A DNA stretch of 57,338 nucleotides from Chara braunii (GCA_003427395.1 BFEA01000703.1:236888-294225); one strand, 5' to 3'; numbered from the stretch's first letter, positions 11,300-22,681 are shown. The notes: generated from the sequence alone by a model not told the origin. A program made the numbers and translations.

Positions 11300-12930
11300 G
11301 GATATATATCCTTGGTCTTGACCTGGTTCTCACACATCCATAGGCTAAAGCGCCTGTGGGAGTTCCTGGATGTATCTGACCTCCATTATGGCATGTGCTG
11401 GATGTACCTGACAGCACAGGGATGACCAGTCTCACATGTACATGCATGGTCGTCCATGTCCATGGGCAAAAATTGATCCCGGACAGCATCAGGTCCAGGG
11501 GTTGCAGGTACCGACCAACCATTGAACCACCGGTCAGTTACATCAGGGCGTTGGATTGCCTTTCCAGACTAAAGGACACGCAAAGTGACGCAAACCAATA
11601 CATGTGGCATGTACCTGAGAGCTGTGAACACCAAAGGGTCCCCCCAGACAAAGAAGTAAAAAAAGAGGCGCGATGAAAGGTGCCAAGTGCATACTGCCCA
11701 TGAAGCACTCTGAGCAATATGATGACCTTTCATCATTACCATAAAGAACATAGCATCAGGGGCACCTGACCCTACGTGCATACCCACACTCCAGCCTTCA
11801 TGGACTAGGTAGTCTCACCGCAACTCAGGCCGGATTTACCTGAAGACGTTCCATCTCCCTGGGAGGGCAAAAGAGGGACAAGAATGCAAAACACAACTGT
11901 GCCCTGGAACAAAAGAGGAACGAGAAAGAACTCCAAAGTACAAAAAATAAAAATAAAAGTTTAAAAACAGAAACGATTCAGAAAAGACAGAAAAGTGCAT
12001 GACTAGAAGCACTTTGACGCAGGCAGTCACCACTGCTGTAAACCATCAAATGGATCAACAGCACACACTCACACACACTCTCATCCCCGCACATTGGACT
12101 CTACCTCACCATAATCTAAGCCACACACAGTTTACAGAGAGGGGTGGGGGTGGGGGTGGGCATTGGAAAAGTTCCCTGCCAAGCAGCCCAAAAGAGAGAA
12201 GGCCGGGTTGCAGAGGGTGGTGACGAAAGGGAAGTCGGGAGGGTTGCGGGGGCATGAGAAGAGTAGAAACAAGCACCGTCAGGTGGGCACTATCCACTGC
12301 CATGGCTACAAATAAGGTGTGGCAAGACCCAAAACTGCCCTGATGTAGGCACAGAGAAAATCCCCAGAAGAAAAAGTGAAAAGAATGTAACTGCCAGATC
12401 GACGAACAGCAGGTTGCCAGATACGCCACCCAAAAGAACTGTTGATCGAGAGGGTGAAAGTTCAAAATTCAAAAACCTGCCACCTTGTCTGACGCATTAA
12501 TGTTATCTTGTCTAACAAAATATAAAAACATTAGGGTTAAAAACTAGTAAAAAGAAACGAGAAAAAGGGACAATGATCATCATGGGCAAGAGGAGAAAAA
12601 AGTACCAAGCACTATGTACCGTCACATCATCATCACCTGGGCCCTACACCCCACTCAGAGTGGAGACGAGTCAGCACAGAGCTTCAAATTTTGCTCTGTT
12701 TGTTTTTCTTTTCTGTTCTTTGATGTCCTCTTCTTCCTTCTTTCTCGTGTTCCTTACGTTGTCGTTTCATTCACAAAGGAAGAAATGGCCCGAAATTGGG
12801 CAAAATTGGGCCATTGGGGCCATCTGGGTCATCTGGGTCATTTCGTAAAACAAAACAGGCCAGTGTGAGACAACGAATCAAGACGGTTATTTTCGGAGAA
12901 CTCTTAGAGTAAACATGCTGCACACACACA

Positions 12931-12965
<35 letters not shown>

Positions 12966-14980
12966 AAGACAGTCAGGGAATCAAAGACCACCACCAGGTG
13001 CACACCAAGACTTCCTCGCCCAGCTGTTTTGGGGGGGAAGGAAAGATTCGAAAAAAAGAAAAAAGAAAAAGATGGGCACAAAATTAGAGGATATCACGAA
13101 GAGGCAAGGTGCTGTTGAGGGTAGACTAAGACTAGGCCTTTTTCGACTGAATCTGGCCATAATTGCACTTGACTACAGCCAGGCCTTGTCTGGAATTTGA
13201 AGGCACACAGGCATTACAGGAAAACTCTGAATGCACAACATGATACGGGACACGAAAAAATGAAGGTAGATTCTCTCTTTTTTTTCCCTCTTTCAAAGAG
13301 ATTCTTTCGATTCCGCATGTTGCAGGATAAAGAACTGCCGCTGCAAAACGTGCAACCTTTTTCCCCCTTCCCTCCCCCTCCACTTCCCCACTGCAACCAC
13401 GAAAACTCCCTTCCACCCTCCCTGTCTACCCTGTACAACCACCTCCCTCTGCACCCCCCCAGGAAACTGGACCATCGTTCACGCCCCTGAATATTGCTAC
13501 CACCCCAAAACAGATCATGCACCGGACCATGCACGCTGTCCACAGACATTGCGCCTGCGGTGCCCCCCCCCTGTCTTTTCCCCCTCAGTATGTATACAAT
13601 GCCGCCTGCAAATAGGGAATGTAAGGGGCGTTGTAGGGAACACTAGGCAGTATTACTATTGTGTTAGTTCGCTTGGAGAGGATATCTACGACCAGGGAAA
13701 CATGCCAATGAACCTTGCCCCTACATTTAGAGAAGAAAAAATGGAGGGAACGAAAAAAAGAAGGAAAATGGAGGGAACGAAAAAAAGAAGGACGCATGTG
13801 AGTGTGTGGAACTCGGTCCTCATAACACCTTTGACCTTGGGCAGACTTCCTTTTCCTCCCTTTTTCTTCCCATGTCGAACTAAGTTCATACACAAAATTT
13901 AACTTTCAACATGAAACTGCCCGTAATTGTGGTCAGGCACAAACTCACAAGAGTTCCTTCACTGATGAAACCAAATCCTGCAAGGAGAACTGCACACTAC
14001 AGCAAACTGAAAATCGGGTGACATTGACATGGCTGGATGGGTCATGCGAAGTGCACAGAATGGTTGTCTGCGGTTGCCCGTGCAAACCGTTGCAGCCTGT
14101 GGCTACACTGGTCGAGTCACCAGTGGTTAACCTACAGGTTCTTGCCCAGCTGATCAGGTGGGCTGCACTTGGAACAGCAATGTGACCAGGCGGGCTGCAC
14201 TAGGAGCAATACTGTGACCAGGCAGTTTGTCATACGAGACGTAATGGCATACTCACGCTGGAAAACCGCACATATGAGTTAGAACTACACATCCAGGGTA
14301 GTGGGGCATTGTTTGGGGGAAGAAGGTAGCGAGTACGCCCTGAGTCGCCCCAGAAGTACAGAGCCTGCTGAAGTTCACCCGGGCCTCAGTGCAAAGCCTG
14401 TTCAAAGCTCATTCAACCGGACCAAAAGGGCCCTCCCTGACCAAAGTACAAGCCGGAAAATTGGTGCGCTTTCACCCCAGTTACCCCAGTGGTCATCCCA
14501 AGAGCCAGTTTGGCGCGTCACCTACCTGTCCCCCAGAGACCGATCTTCCAACAGAACACTGCCAGATGGCCATTGGTCGGTAATAATACAGTAAAATACA
14601 AATTGATTTCACTAACTCAGTCACAACACCGAGTGCACACGAGATCCAAGCATTCGAACACTTGGAAAACACATCTTGACCATGAGAAGAGCATGACAAT
14701 CATCCTCCTCCTAACACAACCCCCTTCCCTGCTGGCATCTCCCAAAATGGGTGCTGGCATCCCTTAACACAGCTCCCCTTGCAGTCATTGACGCTCTGAG
14801 AACTAAGTACTCACAGCCAACATCTTCCAGTGGTGGAGTCAAAGTGAGTTAAACTTAACCCATTCAAGCGACGCCCAAAGTTCGTTCTCACAACCTCGTC
14901 CAGCGGTTCAGTCATAGTGAGTTCATCTAACCCCTTCCCGTGAGGGAGGGTGGAAAAGAACTCACACTATGGCTTCATTG
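11300..14980. other. Anonymous intronic stretch with simple repeats
   Basis: It contains (CA)n-(A)n at 12920-12967, purine/pyrimidine-rich tracts at 13270-13450 and a duplicated GGAGGGAACGAAAAAAGAAGG unit at 13743-13790. A repeated GTGACCAGGC-GGCTGCAC phrase lies at 14150-14225. No exon is supported. Confidence 0.4.
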
Positions 14981-14984
14981 AATG

Positions 14985-15045
14985 TACCTGACCTCAATTT
15001 CAGCCACCTTTGACCTGCAAAGTCCTGGTGCGAGCATGCCCATAC
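14985..15045. mobile_element. Possible MITE end of the GGGCATACTC family
   Basis: AATGTACCTGACCTCAATTT and then AGTCCTGGTGCGAGCATGCC follow the order seen at the right end of the element at 18832-18953. The other end was not located with certainty. Confidence 0.35.
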
Positions 15046-15180
15046 TCACATGGGCTACCTTTTCCACTGATTCGGGCAGATTTAACCATCCACACGCAGA
15101 TGAGCAACTCTACCACACATGCTGACCATCACCTGGGTTGGCTGATCACTGCCTAACATCCACTCTCGCACTCAATGGGT

Positions 15181-15345
15181 AAGAACGGGTGTCAGCCAAC
15201 CTGAACAGGTTAAAGAACGGGCTTCAGCCAACCTAAACAGGTTCAAGAGCGGGCGTCAGCCAACCCAAACAGGTTAAAGCGGGCAAATCAGCCAACATCA
15301 AAGAGTTAAGAGCAGTCCCATCAGCCGAGCTCACCGAGTAAGAGC
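15181..15345. repeat. 32-bp minisatellite
   Basis: Four to five diverging copies of a unit like AGAACGGGCTTCAGCCAACC plus AAACAGGTTAA. Copies become more degenerate to the right. Confidence 0.85.
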
Positions 15346-16448
15346 CAGCCTCGATAAGTAGCGGGTTAGATTGGGCCGGATCTGCCTACTCCGACACCTG
15401 CACTTGCATTCTACAGCTTAGAGCGGGCAAGTCATGCTGGAGCCGCTGGAATGATGTGCCCACACTAACATCCACACTCGCACTCAAATGTGTCCAGATA
15501 GGCGAATCAGGGCCAAATGCTGGAGGGTGAAGAAACCAAGGTAAAGTGTGTGTACCTGGAGTCCTCCCACTCGTTTCGAGCGATAGATTATCAAGATCAG
15601 CGGTTAGACATGAAGAGTCCACATCAGTGCAACCTTGCCATAGCTACCCGCTGCCCCAAGAGACCACCATGCCATAGCCACCCACTGCCCCAATGGGGCT
15701 GTGCGGAAAGTAACTTCTAAATGTAGGGTCAAAAGTTCCACTGAAACGGTTGACCCATTCACCCGTCCAGCCCGCTAAGGTACCCACCACGCGGCGCAAG
15801 ATGTAGTACATCACACAGCTTTCGAACGTAGACTATCTACCATTCCATCACACCATTTTGATGCTCCAGACACACTTTAACACAAATAAACTATACTCGT
15901 GCTTAAACATTCTTTAATAACCACATCTGCAAAAACAGGGTCCGCATCGTATTTAGCTAAATCACTACTCAATTTTTGCGTTGAGTAAATCCCAATGTGT
16001 GCTCACCACAAGAGCGGAAGGATCAAGGTCGAGAAAGTACCCACCAGTTCACCCAGACCTATTTCCAAGGCTCTGGGATTTCATTTTTTGAAACCTCCAC
16101 GAGTCCGGTACCGGCCTCAGGGAAATGAAACGTGGTACCGGTACCCACGACACATCTCTAAAGCGACTGGACCAGAGGTCCAAGAAATAGGCTGTCGCGA
16201 TTGAGTTTGGGGGATTTTTTGTTGTGAACTTTCCTTTTTTCAGTGTTTTCACTTCTGCAGGGTCACTTCTGCAGGGTACTGCGGTGAGAGGGTAGCTGGG
16301 TGTGCTGGTGGCTTGGTGTTCCTGATTCTACACCAGTTCCTGGTTATTCCCCAAGGAAAATACGGGGCCAAGAGGAAGCCACTAGCACCTCTGCCATCCA
16401 GGTCTTCATCTTCGTTGGAACAGGTGCATTTCACGTCCAGGTTTATTG
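15346..16448. other. Anonymous intronic stretch
   Basis: No exon, RNA gene or clear repeat recognised, apart from a duplicated GGTCACTTCTGCAGGGT phrase near 16250-16277. Confidence 0.4.
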
Positions 16449-16597
16449 GCTACAATCCACCAGGATTCGAGCTCAGGTCTGTCTATCAGGTCTGTCTATC
16501 AACAGAGTGACTTTTGTCCACCAGGACTCGAGCTTAGGTCTCTCTATCAGCAGTCCGATGGGTGTCCCACTCAGCCATATGTGCTGGCAGAAACTGT
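16449..16597 (-). mobile_element. SINE with tRNA-Ser(GCT)-like head and partial duplication
   Basis: On the minus strand, GCCAGCACATATGGCTGAGT carries a perfect box A (TGGCTGAGTGG). ACTGCTGA follows in the anticodon position, then box B-like AGCTCGAGTCC and TGGTGG. This resembles a class II tRNA, with GCT as apparent anticodon, but the anticodon stem is broken. The T-arm half is duplicated at 16449-16505. A decayed SINE head is more likely than an active tRNA. Confidence 0.6.
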
Positions 16598-16921
16598 CTT
16601 TTCTACCTCAACTGACTCATGTGGAATGTAAATCGTATGCGGAGTTGGTGATGGGTGATGGGTGATGGTCCTGGGTGGTCCACACTAAGGTAGGGGATGG
16701 GGGTGCGCCGGGTTAATGGATCAGAGGACGGGTGGAGGGGGGTCTCCTGTGGGGGCCACAGAGAAAAAAAAAAAAAAAGAAGCCATTGGTCAACCCTAGA
16801 CTGGAAAATGGTATGAAATCGACGGCTGCGCTGGACCAGTTACCGCATGATTTAGCAGTCGCCCTGACTCCCCTTTCCTAACTTAATTTTTCATTCCTTC
16901 CATTTTTAATTTTTTTTTTTT

Positions 16922-17014
16922 GTGGACCATTTCTCAATTTATGTGTGTTATCCTTGCGCAGGGGCCATGGTAATCTACTCTGAATCGTTCCAATTTTCAC
17001 GGATGTTGGACTTC
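16922..17014 (-). pseudogene. U6 snRNA pseudogene
   Basis: On the minus strand the order is the U6 5' domain with ATTGGAACGATTCAGAG, then CATGGCCCCTGCGCAAGGAT, AAATTGAGAAATGGTCCA and a short T-rich end. The ACAGAGA box is changed (TTCAGAGTA), the GCATGG is ACCATGG and the 5' stem is disrupted. U6 pairs with U2 and the 5' splice site in the spliceosome. The mutated core argues for a pseudogene. A plant USE/TATA promoter pair was not seen upstream. Confidence 0.8.
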
Positions 17015-17039
17015 CCTTCCATTTTTAACTCGATTCTTG

Positions 17040-17290
17040 GACCAGTCGGTCCAGGTTGCTGACCTTGACCCATTGCTGCATGTTGCTGAGCTTGATATCA
17101 TTACATGTTGCTACCTTGACCGGCCGTTGCATGTTCCTGAGCTTGACCTGTGGTTGCATGTTCCTGAGCTTGACATGCCACTGGATGTTGCTGAGCTTGA
17201 GCCGTCATTGCGCGTTGCAGTGCTTGACCGGTTGTTGCATGTTGGCAGGGGTCACTGCATGTTCGAAGGGTTAACCAATTGTGCGCATGT
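17040..17290. repeat. ~26-bp minisatellite
   Basis: About nine diverged copies of a unit like GTTGCATGTTCCTGAGCTTG followed by ACC. Confidence 0.85.
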
Positions 17291-17299
17291 TGCTGGGCT

Positions 17300-17545
17300 T
17301 TGACCGATCGTTGCATGCCGCTAAGAGCTTTGACACCGGTTGTTGCATGCCACTATAGAGCTCAAAGCTGCACCGTTTCTCCGGCATCGCCTCTGAATTC
17401 GACTTTGAAAGGGGTCACCCCTAATATTGTCGTTCCATGCCGCTAAGAGCTTTGACCCCGGTCGTTGCATGCCACTAAGAGATTTGACCAGTCACTGCAC
17501 CATTTCTCCGGCCTGATCCAACTTTGAAGGGGGGTCGCCCCTAAC
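17300..17545. repeat. Diverged ~130-bp tandem duplication
   Basis: GCATGCCGCTAAGAGCTTTG, CACC.TTTCTCCGGC and GACTTTGAAAGGGG-like blocks occur in the same order twice. Confidence 0.65.
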
Positions 17546-17741
17546 ATTGTGGTATCCATCACAACCTCGACGTCGATTCGACATCGCCCCTAACACGCAT
17601 ATGCTCTGTTCATCAACAGTATAGTTACGTGTGTGTACCCTTTGGCCACCAGGCTTGTGCGGTTGGTCACCTTCGTCGTGTATTCCACATTGTCAGGGAA
17701 TCCACCCACTCCTGTTGATAAAGAAATCCAAATGAAATCGA

Positions 17742-17815
17742 TAGTACTTTCTCAGCCTTTTGGCTAAAGATCAAGTGTACTGTCTGCGCTGATCAGCATC
17801 ACATCGGATCCGTGG
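17742..17815 (+). pseudogene. U2 snRNA 5'-end pseudogene
   Basis: ATAGTACTTTCTC then AGCCTTTTGGCTAAAGATCA and AGTGTACTGTCTG match the U2 5' end closely. The branch-site recognition GTAGTA reads GTACTG, an extra A interrupts GGCTAAGATC, and similarity fades after ~60 nt before the Sm site. An upstream TTCCACATTG at ~-60 faintly resembles the plant USE element, and GATAAAGAAA lies at ~-28, so a degenerate gene copy with its promoter is possible. Confidence 0.75.
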
Positions 17816-17993
17816 AAAATTAAATACATAAATAAATGAAATTGAATACTCGATAAATTTGGCGGAACCACCTAGAAGTCCGGAGATAAGCGACATAAGA
17901 GTTTTCTTGTCACTGTGCGTTATAGTCGAGAGGACAACAAGCGGGAGTTCTCAAACTAAAAGATCATGTCCGTACATAAACAAGATGGATGGC

Positions 17994-18560
17994 CATCACA
18001 CGCTGCATTGTATTCAAGATAGCATCAAAGCAAGTGCTCTCTTAGGGCATACTCGCACTACCGGTAGCACTTTTTCACTTAATTCTGGACGGAATAGCGG
18101 CCAGATGCATGCAGATCTGGCGCTGCGTTGTATTCAAGAGAACATCGAAGCAAGCGCTCTCTTGGGGCATACTCGCACTACCGGTAGCACTTTTTCACTT
18201 AATTCTGGACGGAACAGTGGCCAGATGCATGCAGATCCGGCGCTGCGTTGTATTCAAGAGAGCATCTAAGAGAGTTCTCTCTTAGGGCATACTCGCACTT
18301 TTTCACTTGGTTCTGGACGGAATAGCAGCCAGATGCATGCAGATCCTGCGCTGCATTGTATTCAAGAGAGCATTGAAGCATGTGCTCTCTTAGGGCATAC
18401 TCGCACTACCGGTAGCACCTTTTCACTTGGTTCTGGACGGAATTCTGGCCAGATGCATGCAGATCTGGCGCTGCATTGTATTCGAGAGAACATCGAAGGG
18501 AGTGCTCTCTTAGGGCATACTCGCACTACAGTAGCATTTTTTCACTTAATTCTGCACAGA
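17994..18560. repeat. 120-bp satellite, five copies
   Basis: Units start at 18003, 18123, 18243, 18351 and 18471; the third is 12 bp short. Each contains TGTATTCAAGAGAGCAT, then GGGCATACTCGCACTACCGG, TTCACTT..TTCTGGACGG and CCAGATGCATGCAGATC. The length divides by three, so a 40-residue peptide repeat is read through, but there is no reason to think it is coding. GGGCATACTCGCACTA matches the TIR of the local MITE family. Confidence 0.9.
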
Positions 18561-18584
18561 ATTGCCCCAAACAACCTTTACGTG

Positions 18585-18588
<4 letters not shown>

Positions 18589-18632
<44 letters not shown>

Positions 18633-18633
18633 N

Positions 18634-18675
<42 letters not shown>
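18589..18675. repeat. Long poly-A tract with one ambiguous base
   Basis: About 87 A residues broken by N at 18633. It may be a retroelement tail or, because of its length and the N, a collapsed assembly join. Confidence 0.85.
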
Positions 18676-18676
<1 letters not shown>

Positions 18677-18831
18677 CAAAGCCGCGTAAACAGATTAGTG
18701 AGTGCGCCAACAGAAAGCTTTGCACCGTGCCAAGTTGTCAACACATTTTCCCCCCAGTAAACAGTACTAAACAGCAATAAAAGAAAGGACGCCAAAGTTA
18801 GCCTCGCACAGGAGCAAGTCGTTTTCCCCTC

Positions 18832-18953
18832 AGGGCATACTCAAACTAGGACCTTTTGCTCTACAACGCGGAAGCAATCGCAGTCAGATTCAACTGGGTC
18901 TAGCCGTGATTGCAGTCAGATACATTAGAAAAGTCCTCGTGTGAATATGCCCT
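18832..18953. mobile_element. MITE with AGGGCATACTC-type terminal inverted repeats
   Basis: Left end AGGGCATACTCAAACTAGGA; right end reversed AGGGCATATTCACACGAGGA. It is 122 bp with no ORF. Internal GATTGCAGTCAGAT occurs twice. Confidence 0.65.
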
Positions 18954-19828
18954 CCGTAAGCAGCGATAAGAGAAAGAACGGCGAAGTTGTGTATCCCTTC
19001 AGTAAACAGCAATAAAAGAAAGAATGCCAATTTAATTTAAAGTTGACAGATCAATACTACTAAACTGACAGGAGCAGATAGCTCTTTCAAACTGCTTTTT
19101 TTTCCCAATAAAAGAAAAAAAGGCAGACGGCTATATTATGCCCGATATAGCCATCTGCATTTGAGATGCTTCAGAACGACTACGCGTTATATTCGAAGGA
19201 TAAATGTATCAGATGAACCTTCTGGATCTTATTATATTATGTATATTTTACTTCCGACCTTGATACGTTTTCTTTAGTTCCGATCCTGTTGTACTGTATC
19301 TTTTCATTCCGCTCTTGTTGTTGGGTTTTTTTTTTTTTCAACTTCCTTATTTTCTCTCTCAATTTCGATGTTAATCATTTTATTATTAATCATCTTATTA
19401 TAATTTTGTAAATAGGAAGGGCTATCAGACTACCGGCGTAGAAATTACATTATAGGCTACCGAATTTCGTTCTTCTGGCATACGTGGCATTAGATTTGTT
19501 GCCATGCCACGGTAGCCCCTCTGCCAGTTAAGCAGCCCAGTCACGGTACTCCGCGCAGATCCAGAATAAGCGGGAAAACATGCTGTGCGTCAGAATTTCT
19601 CAAATTTGAAAGTATATAGGTCACCGTGTGTAACTGACTGGATGACCGAGCCACATAATAGGACATGGAGACTACGATCCACGCTGCACGAACTGGTCCA
19701 ATGAGAAATTAGAGTCTAGGAAAGAGAAGCTCGACGGAGGGAAGTGAACGTTGGAGAGAGACTGCAGAAAAAATGCCCGTTGGGGATGTGGGTTACCATG
19801 CTGGCTAGGTTTACAACTTGGTATACAG

Positions 19829-19836
19829 TATATAAG
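19829..19836 (+). promoter_or_regulatory. TATA-box-like sequence
   Basis: TATATAAG is followed 4 bp later by a small hairpin (GAGGGC...GGCCCTC). It lies ~90 bp upstream of the hammerhead-like fold and could belong to a retroelement terminal sequence. No attached gene is seen. Confidence 0.25.
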
Positions 19837-19919
19837 AGGGCAAGGCCGCATCGGCCCTCTATACTCAGTAGGATGGGAGGACTGTCTGTGGGCCGCAAGG
19901 CAGGGTCATGTCGAGAGCC

Positions 19920-19962
19920 CCCCGAGGATGATCGGAGTGCAACCGATCGAAACGCGTCGGGG
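19920..19962 (+). ncRNA. Degenerate type-I hammerhead-ribozyme-like motif
   Basis: The order is CCCC (stem I), GAGGATGA (core, consensus CTGATGA), TCGG-AGTGCAA-CCGA (stem II with loop), TCGAAACGCG (GAAA core with minimal stem III), and GTC then GGGG (cleavage triplet and stem I). The layout is that of minimal hammerheads in Penelope-like elements and plant retrozymes. The first core strand departs from consensus at two positions, so activity is doubtful. Confidence 0.35.
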
Positions 19963-20087
19963 AATGTGCGCGTAAGCTGAGATTAGTATGCGCAGCTATG
20001 CATTGAAGAGCTTTTGAAGCGTGTACGAAAGGCAGTTGGCCCCTGTTTTCACTATTAGTATAATTTTCAATCTCGACCTTATTAGAC

Positions 20088-21140
20088 CTTTTTTTTTTTT
20101 TTTTAATTCAAGGCTCCATTCTATTTGTGGGGAGCAGCACATGCTGGGAACCGGGCCCAGCATCCCTTACATACTTTGGAAGTTGCATGTCGGGGCCGGG
20201 GTCCCCACAGTCTGCCCGGGAAAACACACATTGAAAGCATTCGCAGACACCGGGAGCATTACCCGGCCTCACTTTGGACGAAGAATAGTACTCTCGGCTG
20301 GAAAACGGGTCCAGGGTCCCACGATTACTATGTATCCTCTACTACCTACCTCTCCAAAACTGTATCTGAGTCCTGCTTGTAAGACCTCTCAGCCATGAGG
20401 CTGTCTGAACTGCGTGGCCTGCTAGACTCACAAGTGGGACTCGAAATTCTATGAACTAATAGCTTCCGAAGTAACTTTCTGTTTCAGCCTTTGTACCTCA
20501 GTACTGGTCGAGCCTCAACCTACTGCATTTTATTTCACAGTTTCTTACTTAACCATGGACTCAGGATTACCTCCTGGGCATCATCCAGCTTATTAGCAAG
20601 TTTGTTGTCTGGTGCCCAGGTTTTCAAAACCCGAATCAGTCCCTTCCTCTGCCTATCAACCAAAATTGTGAGTCTCAGCTGTTTCCGAAATTGAGTCTGA
20701 AGTTGTCCCCTGCCTGGGAGATCGCCCTTGAAGAGGGCTTTGTTGCGTGAAAGCCAGATGATGATGTGTATAACAATCCCTCTGCAAATCTGACCAATAT
20801 ACCCCCAACCCGAGCTATAGTATAATCCCTCTGCAAATCTGACCAACATACCCCCAACCCGAGCTATAGTTCTGATCAGTGGAACTTGCTCCTGTTTCGA
20901 TCCAGTCATCCGTCCAGTGAAAGGCTTCAAAGGATAAGGCCTTCCAGTATTTCCTCCACCACTGCCATATATTCGGATGGAGAAGGGGCAGTGTATCCAT
21001 ACGTGGGAGGTCGTTTCCCACGCCCACCAGCACCTGCCACAGGCTCTAGGGAGATCCATATTCCTTGAGATGAGCCACTCAGCAGACGGCACTACACAGA
21101 GTGTCTGCAGCAGACCATATCTTTTCATTCCGATCGCTTT
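20088..21140 (-). mobile_element. 5'-truncated LINE, zf-RVT C-terminal end, with poly-A tail
   Basis: The minus strand from ~21128 encodes a zinc-finger reverse-transcriptase C-terminal domain: Cys-x2-Cys-x(4)-E-T-T-x-H-x(4)-C-P, then an aromatic-rich stretch and the typical W-L-S-R-N-K-A-L-F-K-G. The ORF runs to 20535, with ~430 bp of 3' UTR and a 17-nt T run (A tail on the minus strand) at 20088-20104. A 49-bp tandem duplication (20775-20872) is embedded in frame-breaking fashion. The catalytic RT part is absent, so it is a dead, 5'-truncated copy. Confidence 0.75.
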
Positions 21141-21589
21141 ATACCTTTCGAGATTCTAGATCTCATTATCAATTGGGATAATTCACATATATCTCAATTT
21201 ATGGGGAATATGTTTTGCGAATTATCCCTTATAAGTGTAGTTCCCATCTGATGATATCTTTCAATTCCGATCTGATTATACCTTTTAGTTCAAATCCTCC
21301 TTTTCGTATTTTGGATTTTTTTTTCCAATTCCGAACTGATTATGGCTTTTGATTCAAAATCTTATATTTTTCAATTCCGATCTTATTGTAGCCTAAATCT
21401 TTTAATTCCAATCTTGCTAGCAGTAGTAGTAGTAGTATAATTATTAGTATAATAATATTGCCTTTTAATTCCGATATCCACAGAAAATTCCTACATGAGT
21501 TTTGATCAGTGGAGAGAAAGAAAATATTCGACGGCTGTCCTTCGAGACAAAGCCAGCTTTGCTTCGGAGTTCGTCAGATTCGCACAGGA

Positions 21590-21690
21590 CTCGAGCAGGA
21601 TTCAATCTCATGCTCTTTCTTTTGACTACAGAAAGTCAGTGTATGTACAATTCAGCCAGCCACATGGCCCAGTGGCTGGGCCCTTGAGGC
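21590..21690 (-). mobile_element. tRNA-derived SINE-like head
   Basis: On the minus strand, GGCTGGCTGAATTG (box A-like), ACTGACTTTCTGTAGTCA (anticodon-arm-like) and GAGATTGAATCCTGC (box B-like) are in tRNA order. The match is decayed. Confidence 0.45.
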
Positions 21691-21959
21691 GGATACAAAA
21701 GTTTTCTGAGGTGTTGAAATTGTTTTTCTTGGGGGGGGGAACATATTGCCGTGTCCCCCCGCCACGGGACTAACCCGACTGCAGTTGGGCCTTCTGGTAT
21801 CAATGTATCAGTTCAGCCTTCTGGATTCTCGCAGGAAATAATACATATGTATATGTCTTCATATATGATTACTGTATCCCTGGGCTTTATTTTATTTTTG
21901 GGGGGAAATTAATTGTACCGTACAGTATCAAGAACACTGTCGCGATTAAAGATAAGTAA

Positions 21960-22100
21960 TTAGTCCCGTGAGCGAAGCTGGGTAATTCTTACAGTATTTT
22001 TTCCCGGGTAGACTGTGAGGACCCCGGCCTCGTTTGATATATTTTATAATAAAGAATATGCTTTGTTATAAATTAAAAAAAAAAAAAAAAAAAAAAAAGA
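21960..22100 (+). mobile_element. LINE 3' UTR tail with poly-A
   Basis: CGGGTAGACTGTGAGGACCC followed by CGGCCTCG, an AT-rich stretch with AATAAAG, and a poly-A run at ~22076-22098. The same conserved tail occurs at 32040-32157 and, more diverged, at 37775-37860, so it marks one LINE family. Confidence 0.6.
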
Positions 22101-22420
22101 TCAAACTTGTAGGCATTTCGGTTTCTTGAGTAGGTTCCGCGGCACAAATGGAAGCAATCAATGGAAATGAAAAAAGTAGCTGGAAATTTGACAAAACAAG
22201 TAACTGGAAATTTGAAATTACAGCTAGCTCAATTTGCAAAATTAAAAGCCTTCGCTCGACTGTTTTGTTTGTTATCAAAAATTATAACCCGAGTAGCACG
22301 GGACACGGGAGATCCTGTGTGAATTTGTGGGGACCAACTCGTAAGGCTAAATACTCCTAGCTAACCGGTAGCGAAAAAGTGTCGCGAGGGAAAGGTGGAA
22401 AGAACCACCATAACCAACAA

Positions 22421-22466
22421 GCCTAGCGCAGTTCGTACACCCATGGACTGTTGAAATACAGACCTG
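22421..22466 (+). mobile_element. SINE head related to the copy at 31322
   Basis: GCCTAGCGCAGTTCGTACAC and GGACTGTTGAAATACAGACC match the head at 31322 position by position. No box B is clear. Confidence 0.5.
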
Positions 22467-22681
22467 AACCACAACGTATTCGAGCCTAGCGAAAAAGTCC
22501 ATATCCTCCTGGACCTTGAAGAATGGAATAAATCATTCAGACTTCACCTGGGGCCGGTTCGATCGATCAAAACATCCCAAGGCCGTCAAAAAAAAAAAAA
22601 AAAAAACCCATAGGAGAGTGAAAGAGAAAACGAAACGTGGCATTCCGAGGCGCAATTTTTTCTTTCTTATTTTTTTTTGGG

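Larger units (their letters stand above)
19205..21480. repeat. Degenerate TTTCAATTCCGATCTTATTATACC minisatellite, split by a LINE
   Basis: Variants of TTTCAATTCCGATCTTATT recur at 19250-19330, 20050-20085 and 21120-21480, on both sides of the minus-strand LINE fragment. The LINE therefore appears to have inserted into the array. Confidence 0.55.

Noticed and set aside
17859-18380. Repeat protein encoded by the 120-bp satellite
   Set aside because: Unit length divides by three, which keeps the frame open. One unit has a stop and another a deletion, and there is no start or splice context.
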